From Palsa-504 sp963847965 (GTDB lineage: Bacteria > Actinomycetota > Actinomycetes > Streptosporangiales > Streptosporangiaceae), in the NCBI GenBank assembly GCA_963847965.1, contig CAWKCG010000026.1:216788-280787 (forward strand): a stretch of DNA of 64,000 nt, read 5' to 3'. Below the pieces are notes generated by a model that did not search any database, had not been told where the DNA came from, and worked only from the letters and a program-made list of their open reading frames with translations. This document shows positions 39,930 to 48,850 of the stretch, piece by piece. The position numbers were made by a program, and so were the translations under genes. Each line of letters begins with the position of its first letter. Positions within the stretch are counted from its first letter, which is position 1.

Positions 39930-41012
39930 TTAACTGCCTTTCCGCCGGTTCGGCCGGTTCGCCGGGCCGACCTGCTGCCTCTCGCGCGCGTCGTATCTCT
40001 CGTACGCGTCGACGATCTTGCCCACCAGCCGGTGCCTCACCACGTCCTGGCTGGTCAGCCTGGCGAAGTAGATGTCCTCCATGCCGTCGAGGATGTCCTG
40101 GACGATGCGTAGGCCGCTGACCTGCCCGGCCGGGAGGTCGACCTGGGTCACGTCGCCTGTCACCACGACCTGCGACCCGAACCCCAGCCGGGTGAGGAAC
40201 ATCTTCATCTGCTCGGCGGAGGTGTTCTGCGCCTCGTCCAGGATGATGAACGAGTCATTAAGGCTTCTTCCCCGCATGTATGCGAGGGGGGCGATCTCGA
40301 TCGTGCCAGCGGCTAGGAGGCGGGGGATCGAGTCGGGGTCGAGCATGTCGTGCAGGGCGTCGTAGAGGGGGCGCAGGTAGGGGTCGATCTTCTCGTACAG
40401 CGTCCCGGGCAGGAAGCCGAGCCGCTCCCCCGCCTCCACCGCGGGCCTGGTCAGGATGATCCGGTTGACCTCCTTGGCCTGCAGGGCCTTGACCGCCTTG
40501 GCCATGGCCAGGTAGGTCTTCCCGGTGCCCGCGGGACCGATGGAGAAGACGATCGTGTGCTTGTCGATCGCGTCCGCGTAGCGCTTCTGGTTGAGGGTCT
40601 TCGGCCGGATCGTGCGACCCCGGGCGGACAGGATGCCGACGGTGAGCACGTCGGCGGGACGGATGCCGTGCTTGGCGCGCAGCATCGCCGCCGTCCGCTC
40701 CACCGCGTCGGCGGTCAGTTCGGTGCCCTTGCGCTGCAACTCGACCAGCTCGGCGAACAGGTCGTTCACCAGGGCCGTCTCGGCCGGGTTCCCCGTCGCC
40801 GTGATCTCGTTGCCGCGGACGTGGATGTCGGCGGCGAACTCCCGCTCGATCACGTGGAGCAGCTCGTCCCCTGAACCCAGCAGGCTGACCATCGAATGAT
40901 CAGCGGGGATCACGATCCTGACCTGGGATCGTGGCTCACCCTGGGGCTCGCCGGTCTGGCCGTTGCCGCCGGGAACGCTAGCGCGCAGGTCGTCGTTCCG
41001 GATATCTGTCAA
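39930..41012 (-). CDS. phoH: PhoH-like ATPase
   Basis: A 360-aa cytosolic P-loop protein. Walker A lies in GPAGTGKTYLAMAKAV, Walker B in FIILDEAQNTSAEQMKMFLTR, followed by VVTGDVTQVDLP. An N-terminal segment of about 110 residues (ADIHVRGNEITATG) forms the KH-like region of bacterial PhoH/YbeZ proteins. YbeZ works with YbeY in RNA metabolism, which fits the gene order phoH-ybeY. The start used is TTG at 41012 with GAGAG upstream; a GTG 12 codons later is possible. Promoter: no clear -35/-10 pair, although GGATAACAT is present around 41065. Confidence 0.93.
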   Translation of the reverse strand: MTDIRNDDLRASVPGGNGQTGEPQGEPRSQVRIVIPADHSMVSLLGSGDELLHVIEREFAADIHVRGNEITATGNPAETALVNDLFAELVELQRKGTELTADAVERTAAMLRAKHGIRPADVLTVGILSARGRTIRPKTLNQKRYADAIDKHTIVFSIGPAGTGKTYLAMAKAVKALQAKEVNRIILTRPAVEAGERLGFLPGTLYEKIDPYLRPLYDALHDMLDPDSIPRLLAAGTIEIAPLAYMRGRSLNDSFIILDEAQNTSAEQMKMFLTRLGFGSQVVVTGDVTQVDLPAGQVSGLRIVQDILDGMEDIYFARLTSQDVVRHRLVGKIVDAYERYDARERQQVGPANRPNRRKGS

Positions 41013-41430
41013 TTCGGCGCTCTCGAAGACCCGGAGGACCGCCCCCCGAGCGTAGTGGACACCATGTTATCCGGCACGCGGCGGGCTTGGCTCATTCCCG
41101 GCCCGCAGAACGATGTCGACAATTAGGCCGCGTCACGGGAACTTTCGGCGAACCGCTTGACTGCGTTGTTATCGCGCTGATCCACGCAAGTGCTGCCATA
41201 CTCCTGGCGCACTGGATATCCTGGTTTTCCCGCAATCCTCCGGCGGTGGATGGCGGTGTGCCGGAAAGCCAGCGTGGCGCGCCGAATCCCGCCTGGTCAC
41301 TGATCATCCAGGCACCTGTCCGGGTGGTTGCCGATGACAGCGTGGCAGCGGACGGTCAGGTGGGTGGGGAATTGGCGATGAGGGACCGGCGGCCCTTTCG
41401 GCATTCGGCCGTGCGGGAGGCGGTCGGCTG
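41013..41430. other. Divergent intergenic region between phoH and the ECF sigma gene
   Basis: No supported gene; a 115-codon plus-strand frame here has no ribosome site or recognisable fold. The region should contain the promoters of phoH and of the sigma factor gene. GGGAACTTT near 41138 resembles an ECF -35 box, but no CGTC/CGTT -10 lies at the right distance, so autoregulation is not shown. Confidence 0.45.
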
Positions 41431-42036
41431 GTGAGTGAACCGTCGGACGGGGATGCGCGTCCAACAAATGTGACCGAAACCCTGGTGGCCACGAGCGCCA
41501 TCATGCCGGGCGCTTTGCTGGCGCCGGGTTCTGCGCGCCTGGGGTGGAGCGCGGACCGTGCGGTCACCGAGTTGTACTCGCTGCATTACCGGGCCCTGGT
41601 GCGGCTGGCCGCGCTGCTCGTGCGGGATACGCCGACCGCCGAGGAAGTGGTGCAGGACGCGTTCGTGGCCATGCACGAGGCCTGGCAGCGCCTGCGGGAT
41701 GCGGAGAAGGCGCTGGCCTACCTGCGGCAGGCGGTGGTCAACCGGTCCAAGTCCGTGCTGCGGCACCGGACGGTGGTGGACAAGAACCTGCAGAAGGCGG
41801 CGCCGGACATGCCGAGCGCCGAGCACGGGGCGCTGGTCCTGCTCGAGCGGCACGCCGTAGTGGCCGCGCTGCGGGACCTGCCCGACCGGCAGCGCGAGGC
41901 GATCGTGCTGCGGTATTATGGGGACCTTTCGGAGGCCGAGATCGCCGCTACCATGGGCATCAGTCGCGGTGCGGTGAAGAGCCACACGGCTCGGGGCATG
42001 ATCGCCCTGCGTTCGGCGCTGGGGCAGGACTCATGA
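41431..42036 (+). CDS. ECF-type RNA polymerase sigma factor (SigE70-like)
   Basis: A 201-aa sigma factor. Region 2 is LYSLHYRALVRLAALLVRD with TAEEVVQDAFVAMHEAW. Region 4 is LRDLPDRQREAIVLRYYGDLSEAEIAATMGISRGAVKSHTARG, a helix-turn-helix for -35 recognition. Between them is a short linker with RSKSVLRHRTV. The first 40 residues are extra. The GTG at 41431 has GGGAGG upstream at long spacing. Its stop overlaps the next gene's ATG (ATGA), which encodes a single-pass membrane protein likely to act as its regulator. The pair interrupts the otherwise conserved rsmE to phoH stretch. Confidence 0.92.
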   Translation: MSEPSDGDARPTNVTETLVATSAIMPGALLAPGSARLGWSADRAVTELYSLHYRALVRLAALLVRDTPTAEEVVQDAFVAMHEAWQRLRDAEKALAYLRQAVVNRSKSVLRHRTVVDKNLQKAAPDMPSAEHGALVLLERHAVVAALRDLPDRQREAIVLRYYGDLSEAEIAATMGISRGAVKSHTARGMIALRSALGQDS

Positions 42037-43151
42037 CACGACGCAGCCGCGGTCCCGAGGGCGCGCCCGGTGACGAGTTCGCCGAGTTCGTGCGCCGATC
42101 ACTGCGCGCCGCCGCGGATCAGGTCGAGCCGGGTTCTGACGGACTGGACCGGATCCGCGAGAAGATCCGGTCCAGTCCGGTCTACGCCTCGGCCAAGGAC
42201 CCCGAGACGGGCGCGCGACGCGCTGGGCCGGGCTTCCTCGCCGGCCTGGTCCGGCGCTTGTCAGGTACGCACGGTGAGCACAGCGCGCCGCGCGGCGCCG
42301 CGCCGGGACGGCGGGGGACGACCCCGGGGCGCGGCACGGGGCCCGGGCACGCGCGGCCGCCTCGGCGACGGCCTATGGGCTGGCGGGAGGCCATGCTTCG
42401 CCCGGCGCTGGCCATCGGGGTCGCGGTGTTCGCCGTAGCGGTCGTCTTGGCCCTGGTGCCTCCACTGCGCCAGGCTTTTCTCCCGGCCGGACTCTCCGGG
42501 TCGCCGATCAGCTCGTCGAGTGCGGCGAGGACAGGCGGTTCCGGACTGGCCTCGGGGACCAGGGGCGTCGAGGGCAGCGCGTCGCCGGGGCCCACGAGTC
42601 CGGCGGCCGCGCCATGCTCGTCGCCGTCCGAGAGCCCGTCTAGCTCGGCGAAGCCCAGCACGGCGAGCCCGAGCCCGTCATCGAGCCCGTCGACCAGCCC
42701 CAGCCCGACCGCACCACCGCAAACCCCGCCGGTCTCGTCCTCGGGGAGCGGCACCGCCAGCCAGACCGGCAGCGCGAGCGCGAGTCCCAGCCCGAGCGGA
42801 AGCGCTACCGGCAGCCCCAGCCCCAGCGCCAGTGCCAGCCCGACCGTCAGCGCCTCGGCGAATGTGTCGGCTAGTCCCAGCGGCAAGCCCAGCGCCAGCG
42901 CATCAGGCACAGCGAAGGGAAGCGCCAGCCCGAGTCCGTCGGCCAGCTGCGCCACTCACGCGGCCGCCTCCGGCGGGTCCGCGGCCGCGTCGAAGAGCGG
43001 GAAGTCCGCGTCCGCCCCGGGCAGCCCGTCGGTCACGCCGGATCCCAGCCCCTCGACGCCGGCGTCGTCCGGAGGCGGCACCGGCATCAACCCGTACAGC
43101 GGCAGCGTGCCCGACACGGCCGGCTCGACCAGCGGCTCGACCAGCGGGTAG
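42033..43151 (+). CDS. Single-pass membrane protein with long Ser/Pro-rich ectodomain, probable anti-sigma partner
   Basis: A 372-aa protein coupled to the ECF sigma gene by an ATGA overlap. The N-terminal 115 residues are cytosolic and begin with an acidic helical stretch (GDEFAEFVRRSLRAAADQV). One transmembrane helix follows (LAIGVAVFAVAVVLALVPPL, near residue 130). The remaining 230 residues are almost entirely Ser, Pro, Ala, Gly and Thr in SPSPS and SASAS runs, as in wall-spanning linkers. No HxxxCxxC zinc anti-sigma motif is present, so it is not a ZAS protein. Gene position and topology suggest a regulator of the sigma factor; this is inferred from context only. Confidence 0.65.
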   Translation: MTRRSRGPEGAPGDEFAEFVRRSLRAAADQVEPGSDGLDRIREKIRSSPVYASAKDPETGARRAGPGFLAGLVRRLSGTHGEHSAPRGAAPGRRGTTPGRGTGPGHARPPRRRPMGWREAMLRPALAIGVAVFAVAVVLALVPPLRQAFLPAGLSGSPISSSSAARTGGSGLASGTRGVEGSASPGPTSPAAAPCSSPSESPSSSAKPSTASPSPSSSPSTSPSPTAPPQTPPVSSSGSGTASQTGSASASPSPSGSATGSPSPSASASPTVSASANVSASPSGKPSASASGTAKGSASPSPSASCATHAAASGGSAAASKSGKSASAPGSPSVTPDPSPSTPASSGGGTGINPYSGSVPDTAGSTSGSTSG

Positions 43152-43194
43152 CGGCCGGCGTGCCGGGCCTTAATCCCGGCGGGCTGCGGGATCC

Positions 43195-43929
43195 TCACCA
43201 GCGCCTGCTGCGGCTGAGCAGCACGCCGGCGGCGACCATCCCCGCGGTCGACGTCCTGAGCACCGTGGGCCCCAGCCCGCGGGAGGTGGCCCCGGCCGCC
43301 AGGAAGGCCTTGCTCTCCTCGTCGGTGATCCCGCCCTCCGGCCCGACCACCACGAGCACCCCGCCGGAGGCCGGCGGCTCCAGTCGGCCGAGGCTCTCCA
43401 CGGCCTCGGGCTCGAGGACGATCGCGCAGGAAGCGGCCGCGATCATCTCGGCGGCTTGCCCGGTCGAGGCGGGCTCGGCCACCTCGGGGATCCACGCCCG
43501 GCGGCACTGCTTGGCCGCCTCCCGCGCGGTGGCCCGCCATCTGGCCAGCGAGCGCGCCCCGCGCTCGCCCTGCCAGACCGGCACGCAGCGCGCCGCGGCC
43601 CAGGGCACGATGCGATCCACGCCGACCTCGGTCATGCCCTCGACCGCCGCCTCGCCCCGGTCGCCCTTCGGAATGGCCTGGACCACGGTGATCAGGGGAT
43701 CCGGGCGGGGAACCTCGCGCCTGGCCCGCACGGCCAGCTCAAGACCGCCGCTGCCGCGCGCCGTGACCACGCACTCGGCCAGCAGGCCCGCGCCGTCGCT
43801 GACGTCGGCGCGCTCACCGGGGCGCAGCCTGCGGACGGTGGACGCGTGGCGCCCCTCGGCCCCGGACAAGATGACGACCTCGCGTTGCAGTTCCGGGCGG
43901 CCGGCGTAGAAGACGGGCGGCTGCGGCAC
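43195..43929 (-). CDS. rsmE: 16S rRNA m3U1498 methyltransferase
   Basis: A 244-aa SPOUT-class methyltransferase that methylates U1498 of 16S rRNA. An N-terminal PUA-like part (residues 1-70) is followed by the knotted domain. SAM-binding marks are VVVGPEGGITDEESKAF and LGPTVLRTSTAGMVAAGVLL near the C-terminus, with VQAIPKGDRGEAAVEGMTEVGV earlier. It starts with GTG 14 bases past dnaJ in the hrcA-dnaJ-rsmE operon, a standard actinobacterial arrangement. Confidence 0.95.
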   Translation of the reverse strand: MPQPPVFYAGRPELQREVVILSGAEGRHASTVRRLRPGERADVSDGAGLLAECVVTARGSGGLELAVRARREVPRPDPLITVVQAIPKGDRGEAAVEGMTEVGVDRIVPWAAARCVPVWQGERGARSLARWRATAREAAKQCRRAWIPEVAEPASTGQAAEMIAAASCAIVLEPEAVESLGRLEPPASGGVLVVVGPEGGITDEESKAFLAAGATSRGLGPTVLRTSTAGMVAAGVLLSRSRRW

Positions 43930-43943
43930 CGTACGGCCCCAGG

Positions 43944-45092
43944 TCAGCGTCCGTTGAACGCGTCGCGCAGCCTGGAGAAGAACCCCTGCTGCCCCGGCGC
44001 GAACCGGCCGGGCGGCGCTTCCTCGCCGCGCAGCTTGGCCAGGTCCCGAAGGAGCTTTTCCTGCTCCGGGTCGAGCTTGAGCGGCGTCTCGACCGTGACG
44101 TGGACGACCAGGTCGCCGCGCCCGTTGCCGTTCAGGTGCCGCACGCCCTGGCCGTACAGCGGGATGACCTGCCCGGACTGGGTACCCGGCCGGATGTCGA
44201 TATCGGCCGGCCCATCTAGGCCGTCTACCGACAGCGTCGCGCCCAGCGCCGCGGCCACCATCGGGATGGTCACCGTGCAGTGCAGGTCATCGCCGTGCCG
44301 CTCGAAGATGGCGTGCGGACGCTGCGAGATCTCAAGGAACAGATCGCCGGGCGGGCCGCCGCCCGGGCCGACCTCGCCCTCGCCGGCCAACTGGATGTGC
44401 GTGCCGTCCTCCACGCCGGCGGGGATCCGGACCTTGATCGTCCGCCTGGTCCGGACCCGGCCGTCGCCATCGCATTCGTGGCAGGGCCTGACCAGCACGG
44501 TCCCGTATCCTCCGCAGCCCGGGCAGGGCCGCGGCACCACCATCTGGATGGTGAACGTGCGGGTGACCTGGTTCACCTCGCCGCGCCCGCCGCAGATGTC
44601 GCAGGTCTGCGGGTGGGTACCCGGCGCGGTGCCTTCACCTGAGCAGGTGGGACACACCACGGCCGTGTCCACGGTGAGCTCCCGGGTGGTACCGAACGAG
44701 CACTCGGCCAGCTCGAGTTCGATCCTGATCGTGGCGTTGCGCCCCCGCTGCGCCCGGCTGCGCGGCCCGCGTGTGGTGGCGCCGCCGACCGTCCCGGACA
44801 GGAACTGCTCGATCAGGTCGCTGAACGGGGAGAACCCGCCCGCGAACGGGCCGGCCCCCGCACCTGTCCCGCTGGGGGCGAACGGATCGACGCCCATGTC
44901 GTACATCCGGCGCTTCTCCGGGTCGGACAGCACCTCGTAGGCCTGGGTGATCTCCTTGAACCGCTCCTGGGTCTCGGGGTCCGGGTTCACGTCAGGGTGC
45001 AGCTCGCGCGCCAGCCGCCGGTAGGCCCGCTTGACCTCTTCCTGCGTCGCGTCCCGGCGGATCTTGAGCAGGGCGTAGTAGTCCGATGCCAC
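43944..45092 (-). CDS. dnaJ: Chaperone DnaJ (zinc-finger type)
   Basis: A 382-aa Hsp40 co-chaperone of DnaK. The J domain (residues 4-70) has the HPD motif in ELHPDVNPDPET. A Gly/Pro-rich segment follows. The Cys-rich domain contains four CxxCxGxG-like repeats (CPTCSGEG, CDICGGRG, CPGCGGYG, CHECDGDG). The C-terminal substrate-binding domains end before KLLRDLAKLRGEE. The GTG start overlaps the hrcA stop (TAGTG), so it is translated with hrcA and falls under CIRCE/HrcA control. A second J-protein lies at 63057, giving at least two in this window. Confidence 0.96.
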   Translation of the reverse strand: MASDYYALLKIRRDATQEEVKRAYRRLARELHPDVNPDPETQERFKEITQAYEVLSDPEKRRMYDMGVDPFAPSGTGAGAGPFAGGFSPFSDLIEQFLSGTVGGATTRGPRSRAQRGRNATIRIELELAECSFGTTRELTVDTAVVCPTCSGEGTAPGTHPQTCDICGGRGEVNQVTRTFTIQMVVPRPCPGCGGYGTVLVRPCHECDGDGRVRTRRTIKVRIPAGVEDGTHIQLAGEGEVGPGGGPPGDLFLEISQRPHAIFERHGDDLHCTVTIPMVAAALGATLSVDGLDGPADIDIRPGTQSGQVIPLYGQGVRHLNGNGRGDLVVHVTVETPLKLDPEQEKLLRDLAKLRGEEAPPGRFAPGQQGFFSRLRDAFNGR

Positions 45093-46105
45093 TAGGACTC
45101 CATCAGGATCTGACCGACGTACCGCGCCACCGCGCGCACCGCGCCCATCGTGCCCGGGTAGTCCATCCGGGTCGGCCCGAGCACGGCGAGCTTGGCGAGC
45201 GGCTGGTCGCTGCTCCCGTAGCCGGTGGACACCACCGATGTGGCCTGCAGGCCTGCGACCTGGTTCTCCGAGCCGATCCTGACGGTCAGGATCGTGGGCT
45301 CGGTCGCCTCCCCGAGGAGCCGCATCAACACCACCTGTTCTTCCAGGGCCTCGAGCACTTCGCGCAGGCCGCGGCTGAAGTCGTGCGGGGCGAGGTTCGC
45401 GGCTCCGCCGAAGACGATCTTCTCCTCGTTCCGCTCGATCAGGCTGGCCAGCAGGACCGAGAACACGGCGTTCGCGTTGGCGCGCTCCTCGGCCGGGATC
45501 CGCTCGGCCAGATCGCTGACCATGGCGGCGGCGTCGGCCAGCTTGTGACCGTCCAGGCAGGCATTCACCATCGCGCGCACGTGGGATACCGAGGCGTCGT
45601 CCCAGGGATCGGGCAGGTCGACGGCGCGCTGCTCCACGCGGCCGGTGTCGGTGATCAGCACCAGCAGCACCCTGGTCGGGGCCAGCGGCACGAGCTCGAT
45701 GTGCCTGATCGCGGACCTGGTCAGCGACGGGTACTGCACCACCGCGACCTGGCGGGTCAGCTGGACGAGCAGCCTGACCGTCCGCATCACGACGTCGTCC
45801 AGGCTGTACGCCCCGGCCAGGAAGGTCTCGATGGCGCGGCGCTCGGCGGCGGACAGCGGCTTGACGCTCGACAGCCGGTCGACGAACAGGCGGTACCCCT
45901 TGTCCGTCGGGATCCGCCCGGCGCTGGTGTGCGGCTGCGCGATGAAACCCTGCTCCTCAAGCACCGCCATGTCGTTGCGGATCGTCGCCGGGGACACGTC
46001 GAAATGGTGCCTGTCCACCAGCGACTTAGATCCCACCGGCTCGGTGGTGGACACGTAGTCTTCGACGATCGCCCTAAGGACCGTGAGCTTCCGCTCGTCG
46101 AGCAC
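45092..46105 (-). CDS. hrcA: Heat-inducible transcription repressor HrcA
   Basis: A 337-aa repressor of heat-shock operons that binds CIRCE elements. The winged-helix N-terminus has VDRHHFDVSPATIRNDMAVLEEQGFIAQPHTSAGRIPTDKGYR-type sequence in full. The GAF-like and dimerisation domain follows, ending with LGPTRMDYPGTMGAVRAVARYVGQILMES. The GTG at 46105 is selected because GGAGGTG lies six bases upstream; an in-frame TTG eight codons earlier would fall beyond that site. A CIRCE element overlaps the leader, so the gene represses itself and dnaJ. Confidence 0.96.
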   Translation of the reverse strand: MLDERKLTVLRAIVEDYVSTTEPVGSKSLVDRHHFDVSPATIRNDMAVLEEQGFIAQPHTSAGRIPTDKGYRLFVDRLSSVKPLSAAERRAIETFLAGAYSLDDVVMRTVRLLVQLTRQVAVVQYPSLTRSAIRHIELVPLAPTRVLLVLITDTGRVEQRAVDLPDPWDDASVSHVRAMVNACLDGHKLADAAAMVSDLAERIPAEERANANAVFSVLLASLIERNEEKIVFGGAANLAPHDFSRGLREVLEALEEQVVLMRLLGEATEPTILTVRIGSENQVAGLQATSVVSTGYGSSDQPLAKLAVLGPTRMDYPGTMGAVRAVARYVGQILMES

Positions 46106-46118
46106 GCGTACCACCTCC

Positions 46119-46145
46119 TTGGCACTCAAAGGGCCCGAGTGCTAA
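46119..46145. promoter_or_regulatory. CIRCE operator of hrcA-dnaJ
   Basis: On the minus strand the sequence is TTAGCACTC-N9-GAGTGCCAA, matching the CIRCE consensus TTAGCACTC-N9-GAGTGCTAA with one mismatch. It begins two bases inside the hrcA ribosome site region, and a -10-like TAGACT lies at 46145-46150 just upstream. It is also 81 bases from the divergent DUF3097 start. Confidence 0.95.
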
Positions 46146-46225
46146 GTCTATTGCGTCCAACAAGTTCCCGGCGCGCGACAGCGAGGCGAACTGCCGCGGT
46201 GATGATGCCAAGGAGGAGATACCCC

Positions 46226-47083
46226 GTGTGGCGCAGGCAATACGGTGCAGACGTGCTCGCCGCGGGACAGCCGGGCGGTGCCGGCCGACGACGCCCGGGA
46301 CAGCGCGAGGTGCCCGAGGTCGAGGCGGAGCGCGGGCTGGTGGTCGAGGACTCCGAGGGCCGGTTCTGCGGCGCGGTGGTCGGCTGGGAGAAGGGCGCGG
46401 TGACCCTCGAGGACCGGCACGGCCGCCGGCGGGTCTTCCCGCTCACGCCAGGGGCCTTCCTGCTCGAGGGCAGGCCCGTCACCCTGGTCCTGGCCGGCCC
46501 GGCCGGCGTGGCTGATCCGGCCTCCGGGCCCGCCAGGACGGCCTCCGGCTCGGTGGCCCCGCCGAAGCGGCGCGCCGCCGTGGCCCGCGCGAGCCGGATC
46601 TACGTCGAAGGAAGGCACGACGCCGAGCTCGTGGAGAAGATCTGGGGCGATGACCTGCGCGACGTCGGCGTCGTGGTCGAGTACCTGGAAGGCATCGACG
46701 ACCTGCCGGCGATCGTGGCGAGCTTCTCCCCCGCGCCCCACCGCCGCCTCGGCGTGCTCGTCGACCACCTGGTCGGCGGGTCCAAGGAGAGCAGGATCAC
46801 GGCCAGCGTGCGATCGCCCGACGTGCTCATCACGGGGCACCCCTTTGTCGACATCTGGGCCGCGGTGCGGCCGGCCGCGGTCGGCATCGCGCGCTGGCCG
46901 GATGTCCCGCCCGGGCAGCCGTGGAAGGAAGGGGTGCTGCGGGCCATCGGCTGGCCGCCGGACGTGCCCGGCGCCTGGCGGCGCATCCTGCGCTCGGTCG
47001 GGAGCTACACGGATCTGGAGCCCGAACTGCTCGGCCGGGTCGAAGAGCTGATCGATTTCGTCACCGCGCCGGTATGCGACTAG
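46226..47083 (+). CDS. DUF3097 family protein
   Basis: A 285-aa protein found across actinobacteria, with no assigned biochemical role. Family features are YGADVLAA at the start, EVEAERGLVVEDSEGRFCGAVVGWEKGAVTLEDRHGRRRVFPL, then RIYVEGRHDAELVEKIWGDDLR and VVEYLEGIDDL. The last block resembles a Toprim-like fold (YVEGRHDAEL with acidic residues, then LVDHLV). The GTG at 46226 has AAGGAGGAG seven bases upstream. It is divergent from hrcA, with CIRCE lying in the shared 120-base region. Confidence 0.88.
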   Translation: MWRRQYGADVLAAGQPGGAGRRRPGQREVPEVEAERGLVVEDSEGRFCGAVVGWEKGAVTLEDRHGRRRVFPLTPGAFLLEGRPVTLVLAGPAGVADPASGPARTASGSVAPPKRRAAVARASRIYVEGRHDAELVEKIWGDDLRDVGVVVEYLEGIDDLPAIVASFSPAPHRRLGVLVDHLVGGSKESRITASVRSPDVLITGHPFVDIWAAVRPAAVGIARWPDVPPGQPWKEGVLRAIGWPPDVPGAWRRILRSVGSYTDLEPELLGRVEELIDFVTAPVCD

Positions 47084-47115
47084 CGTGGCGGCGGGGCCAT
47101 GACATGCGAGGACCG

Positions 47116-47601
47116 ATGACGAGCGAGCCGCCGCGACGCGCGGAACGCCGACCGCGGGCGGATCCCTGGCGTTACCGGCCCGAGGCCGGAGACGGCCGGA
47201 CCCGGACCGGCCGCGCCCGTGGTCCCGCCCGGCCCGGCGGAGGGCTCCGGGAGGGTGAGGTGACCCTGGCGACGTTCGGCTATCTCGGGGCGGTCTTCCT
47301 CGGCCCCGTCATCCCGCTGGGCATCTACCTCGCCGCCAGGAGGATCTCGCCATTCACGCGCAATCACGTGGTCACGGCGCTGAACCTGTCGCTTACCTGG
47401 CTGCTGTACGTGGCGTGCTGCCTGATCTTCGGCGGGGTGCTCCTGCTGGACAGCCTCACCACCGCCCTCGCCGTCACGCTGCCCATCGCCTTCGTGCTCT
47501 GGCTTTCCACCGTGCGGTACCTCATCCGCGGAATCGGCGCGGCGAACCGCGGCGAGCTGGCCGCGGTGCCGGCCTGGATCTGCGCGCGGATCGCCCGGTG
47601 A
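47116..47601 (+). CDS. DUF4870 domain membrane protein
   Basis: A 161-aa protein. About 55 basic, disordered residues precede three hydrophobic segments: LATFGYLGAVFLGPVIPLGIYLA, VVTALNLSLTWLLYVACCLIFGGVLLL and LAVTLPIAFVLWLSTVRYLIRG. This pattern, with SPFTRNHVVTALN between the first two, matches DUF4870. Function is unknown. The ATG at 47116 has GAGG close upstream; ATG at 47104 is an alternative. It follows the DUF3097 gene by about 30 bases. Confidence 0.75.
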   Translation: MTSEPPRRAERRPRADPWRYRPEAGDGRTRTGRARGPARPGGGLREGEVTLATFGYLGAVFLGPVIPLGIYLAARRISPFTRNHVVTALNLSLTWLLYVACCLIFGGVLLLDSLTTALAVTLPIAFVLWLSTVRYLIRGIGAANRGELAAVPAWICARIAR

Positions 47602-47614
47602 GTCTCACGGCGAC

Positions 47615-48850
47615 TCACTCGGTGAGCGCGCGCGCCACGGTGTCCGCGAGCAGCCGGCCTTCCCGGGTGAGTACGATCCGGCCCTCGGCGTAGGCCGCCC
47701 GGCTGGCCAGTCCGTCCTCGACGACGGCCGCCGCGTTCACGCGCCCGGCCGGGCCGAGCGTAGCGACCGGACACCCCCCGGCCAGCCGGATGAGCAGCAT
47801 GACGCGCTCAAGCCGGCGTTCGGGCCCGGACAGGATCTCCCTGGCCTGGCCGGGGCTGACCCCCGCGCCGATCCTCGCGGCGTAGCGGTGAGGATGCCGC
47901 ACGTTCCACCAGCGGGTCCCGCCGACGTGGCTGTGCGCCCCCGGCCCTATCCCCCACCAGTCACCGCCGGTCCAGTACAGCATGTTGTGCGCGCACCTGG
48001 CCGGGTCGCCCGCCGCCCAGTTCGAGATCTCGTACCAGCGCAAGCCCGCGGCCTCGAGCACCTCTTCCGCGACGAGGTAGCGCTCGGCGAGCACGTCGTC
48101 GTCCGGCGCGGCCAGCTCACCGCGCCGGACGCGGGCGGCCAGCCGCGTACCAGCCTCCACGGTGAGCGCGTAGGCGGACACGTGATCGGGCCCGGCGTCG
48201 ATCGCGGCGTCCAGCGAGCGCCGCCAGTCCGCCTCCGACTCGCCCGGCGTCCCGTAGATCAGGTCGAGGCTGACGTGCTCGAAACCGGCGGCGCGCGCCC
48301 ACGCGGCGCAGCGCGCCGGGCGGCCGGGCTGGTGCACCCGGTCAAGGACGGCGAGCACGCCTGGCACGGCGCTCTGCATCCCGAACGACATGCGGGTGAT
48401 GCCCTGGGCCCGCAGCTCGCCCAGGCTGGCCGCATCCACGCTCTCCGGGTTGGCCTCCGACGTCACCTCGGCCCCGGGAGCCAGGCCGAACTCGGCGTCG
48501 ATGGCGCGCAGGATGGCGCCGAGCGCGGCCGGCGGCAGCAGCGTCGGCGTGCCGCCGCCGAAGAACACCGTGCTCACCGGGATGCCGGCCGGGCCGAGCA
48601 CCTTCCTGGCGAAGGCGATCTCCGCCACGGCGAGGCCCGCATAGTTCGCCGGCGAGACGGCCGGGGCACCCGCGCGCCCGCCGAGTTCGGCGGCGGTGTA
48701 GGTGTTGAAATCGCAGTAGCCGCAGCGGGTCGCGCAGAACGGGACGTGCACGTAGATACCGAACGGGCGCTGGCCGAGCCCGCTGCGCGCGCTGTCCGGC
48801 AGCGCCCCGTCGGCGGGGACGGGCTCCCCGTCAGGCAGAACGCCAGGCAT
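47615..48850 (-). CDS. hemW: Radical SAM protein HemW (coproporphyrinogen III oxidase-like)
   Basis: A 411-aa radical SAM enzyme. The [4Fe-4S] motif is CATRCGYC in VHVPFCATRCGYCDF. FFGGGTPTLLPP, EANPESVD, RMSFGMQSA and LDLIYGTPGES are family blocks. HemW proteins bind and transfer haem rather than oxidise coproporphyrinogen; lack of the extended HemN N-terminus and the CxxxCxxC spacing fit HemW. It appears leaderless: TAGCGT lies six bases before the ATG with no ribosome site. It is convergent with the DUF4870 gene. Confidence 0.93.
   Translation of the reverse strand: MPGVLPDGEPVPADGALPDSARSGLGQRPFGIYVHVPFCATRCGYCDFNTYTAAELGGRAGAPAVSPANYAGLAVAEIAFARKVLGPAGIPVSTVFFGGGTPTLLPPAALGAILRAIDAEFGLAPGAEVTSEANPESVDAASLGELRAQGITRMSFGMQSAVPGVLAVLDRVHQPGRPARCAAWARAAGFEHVSLDLIYGTPGESEADWRRSLDAAIDAGPDHVSAYALTVEAGTRLAARVRRGELAAPDDDVLAERYLVAEEVLEAAGLRWYEISNWAAGDPARCAHNMLYWTGGDWWGIGPGAHSHVGGTRWWNVRHPHRYAARIGAGVSPGQAREILSGPERRLERVMLLIRLAGGCPVATLGPAGRVNAAAVVEDGLASRAAYAEGRIVLTREGRLLADTVARALTE

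Noticed and set aside
41087..41434. 115-codon frame before the ECF sigma gene
   Set aside because: No ribosome site, no recognisable fold and it overlaps the sigma gene start.
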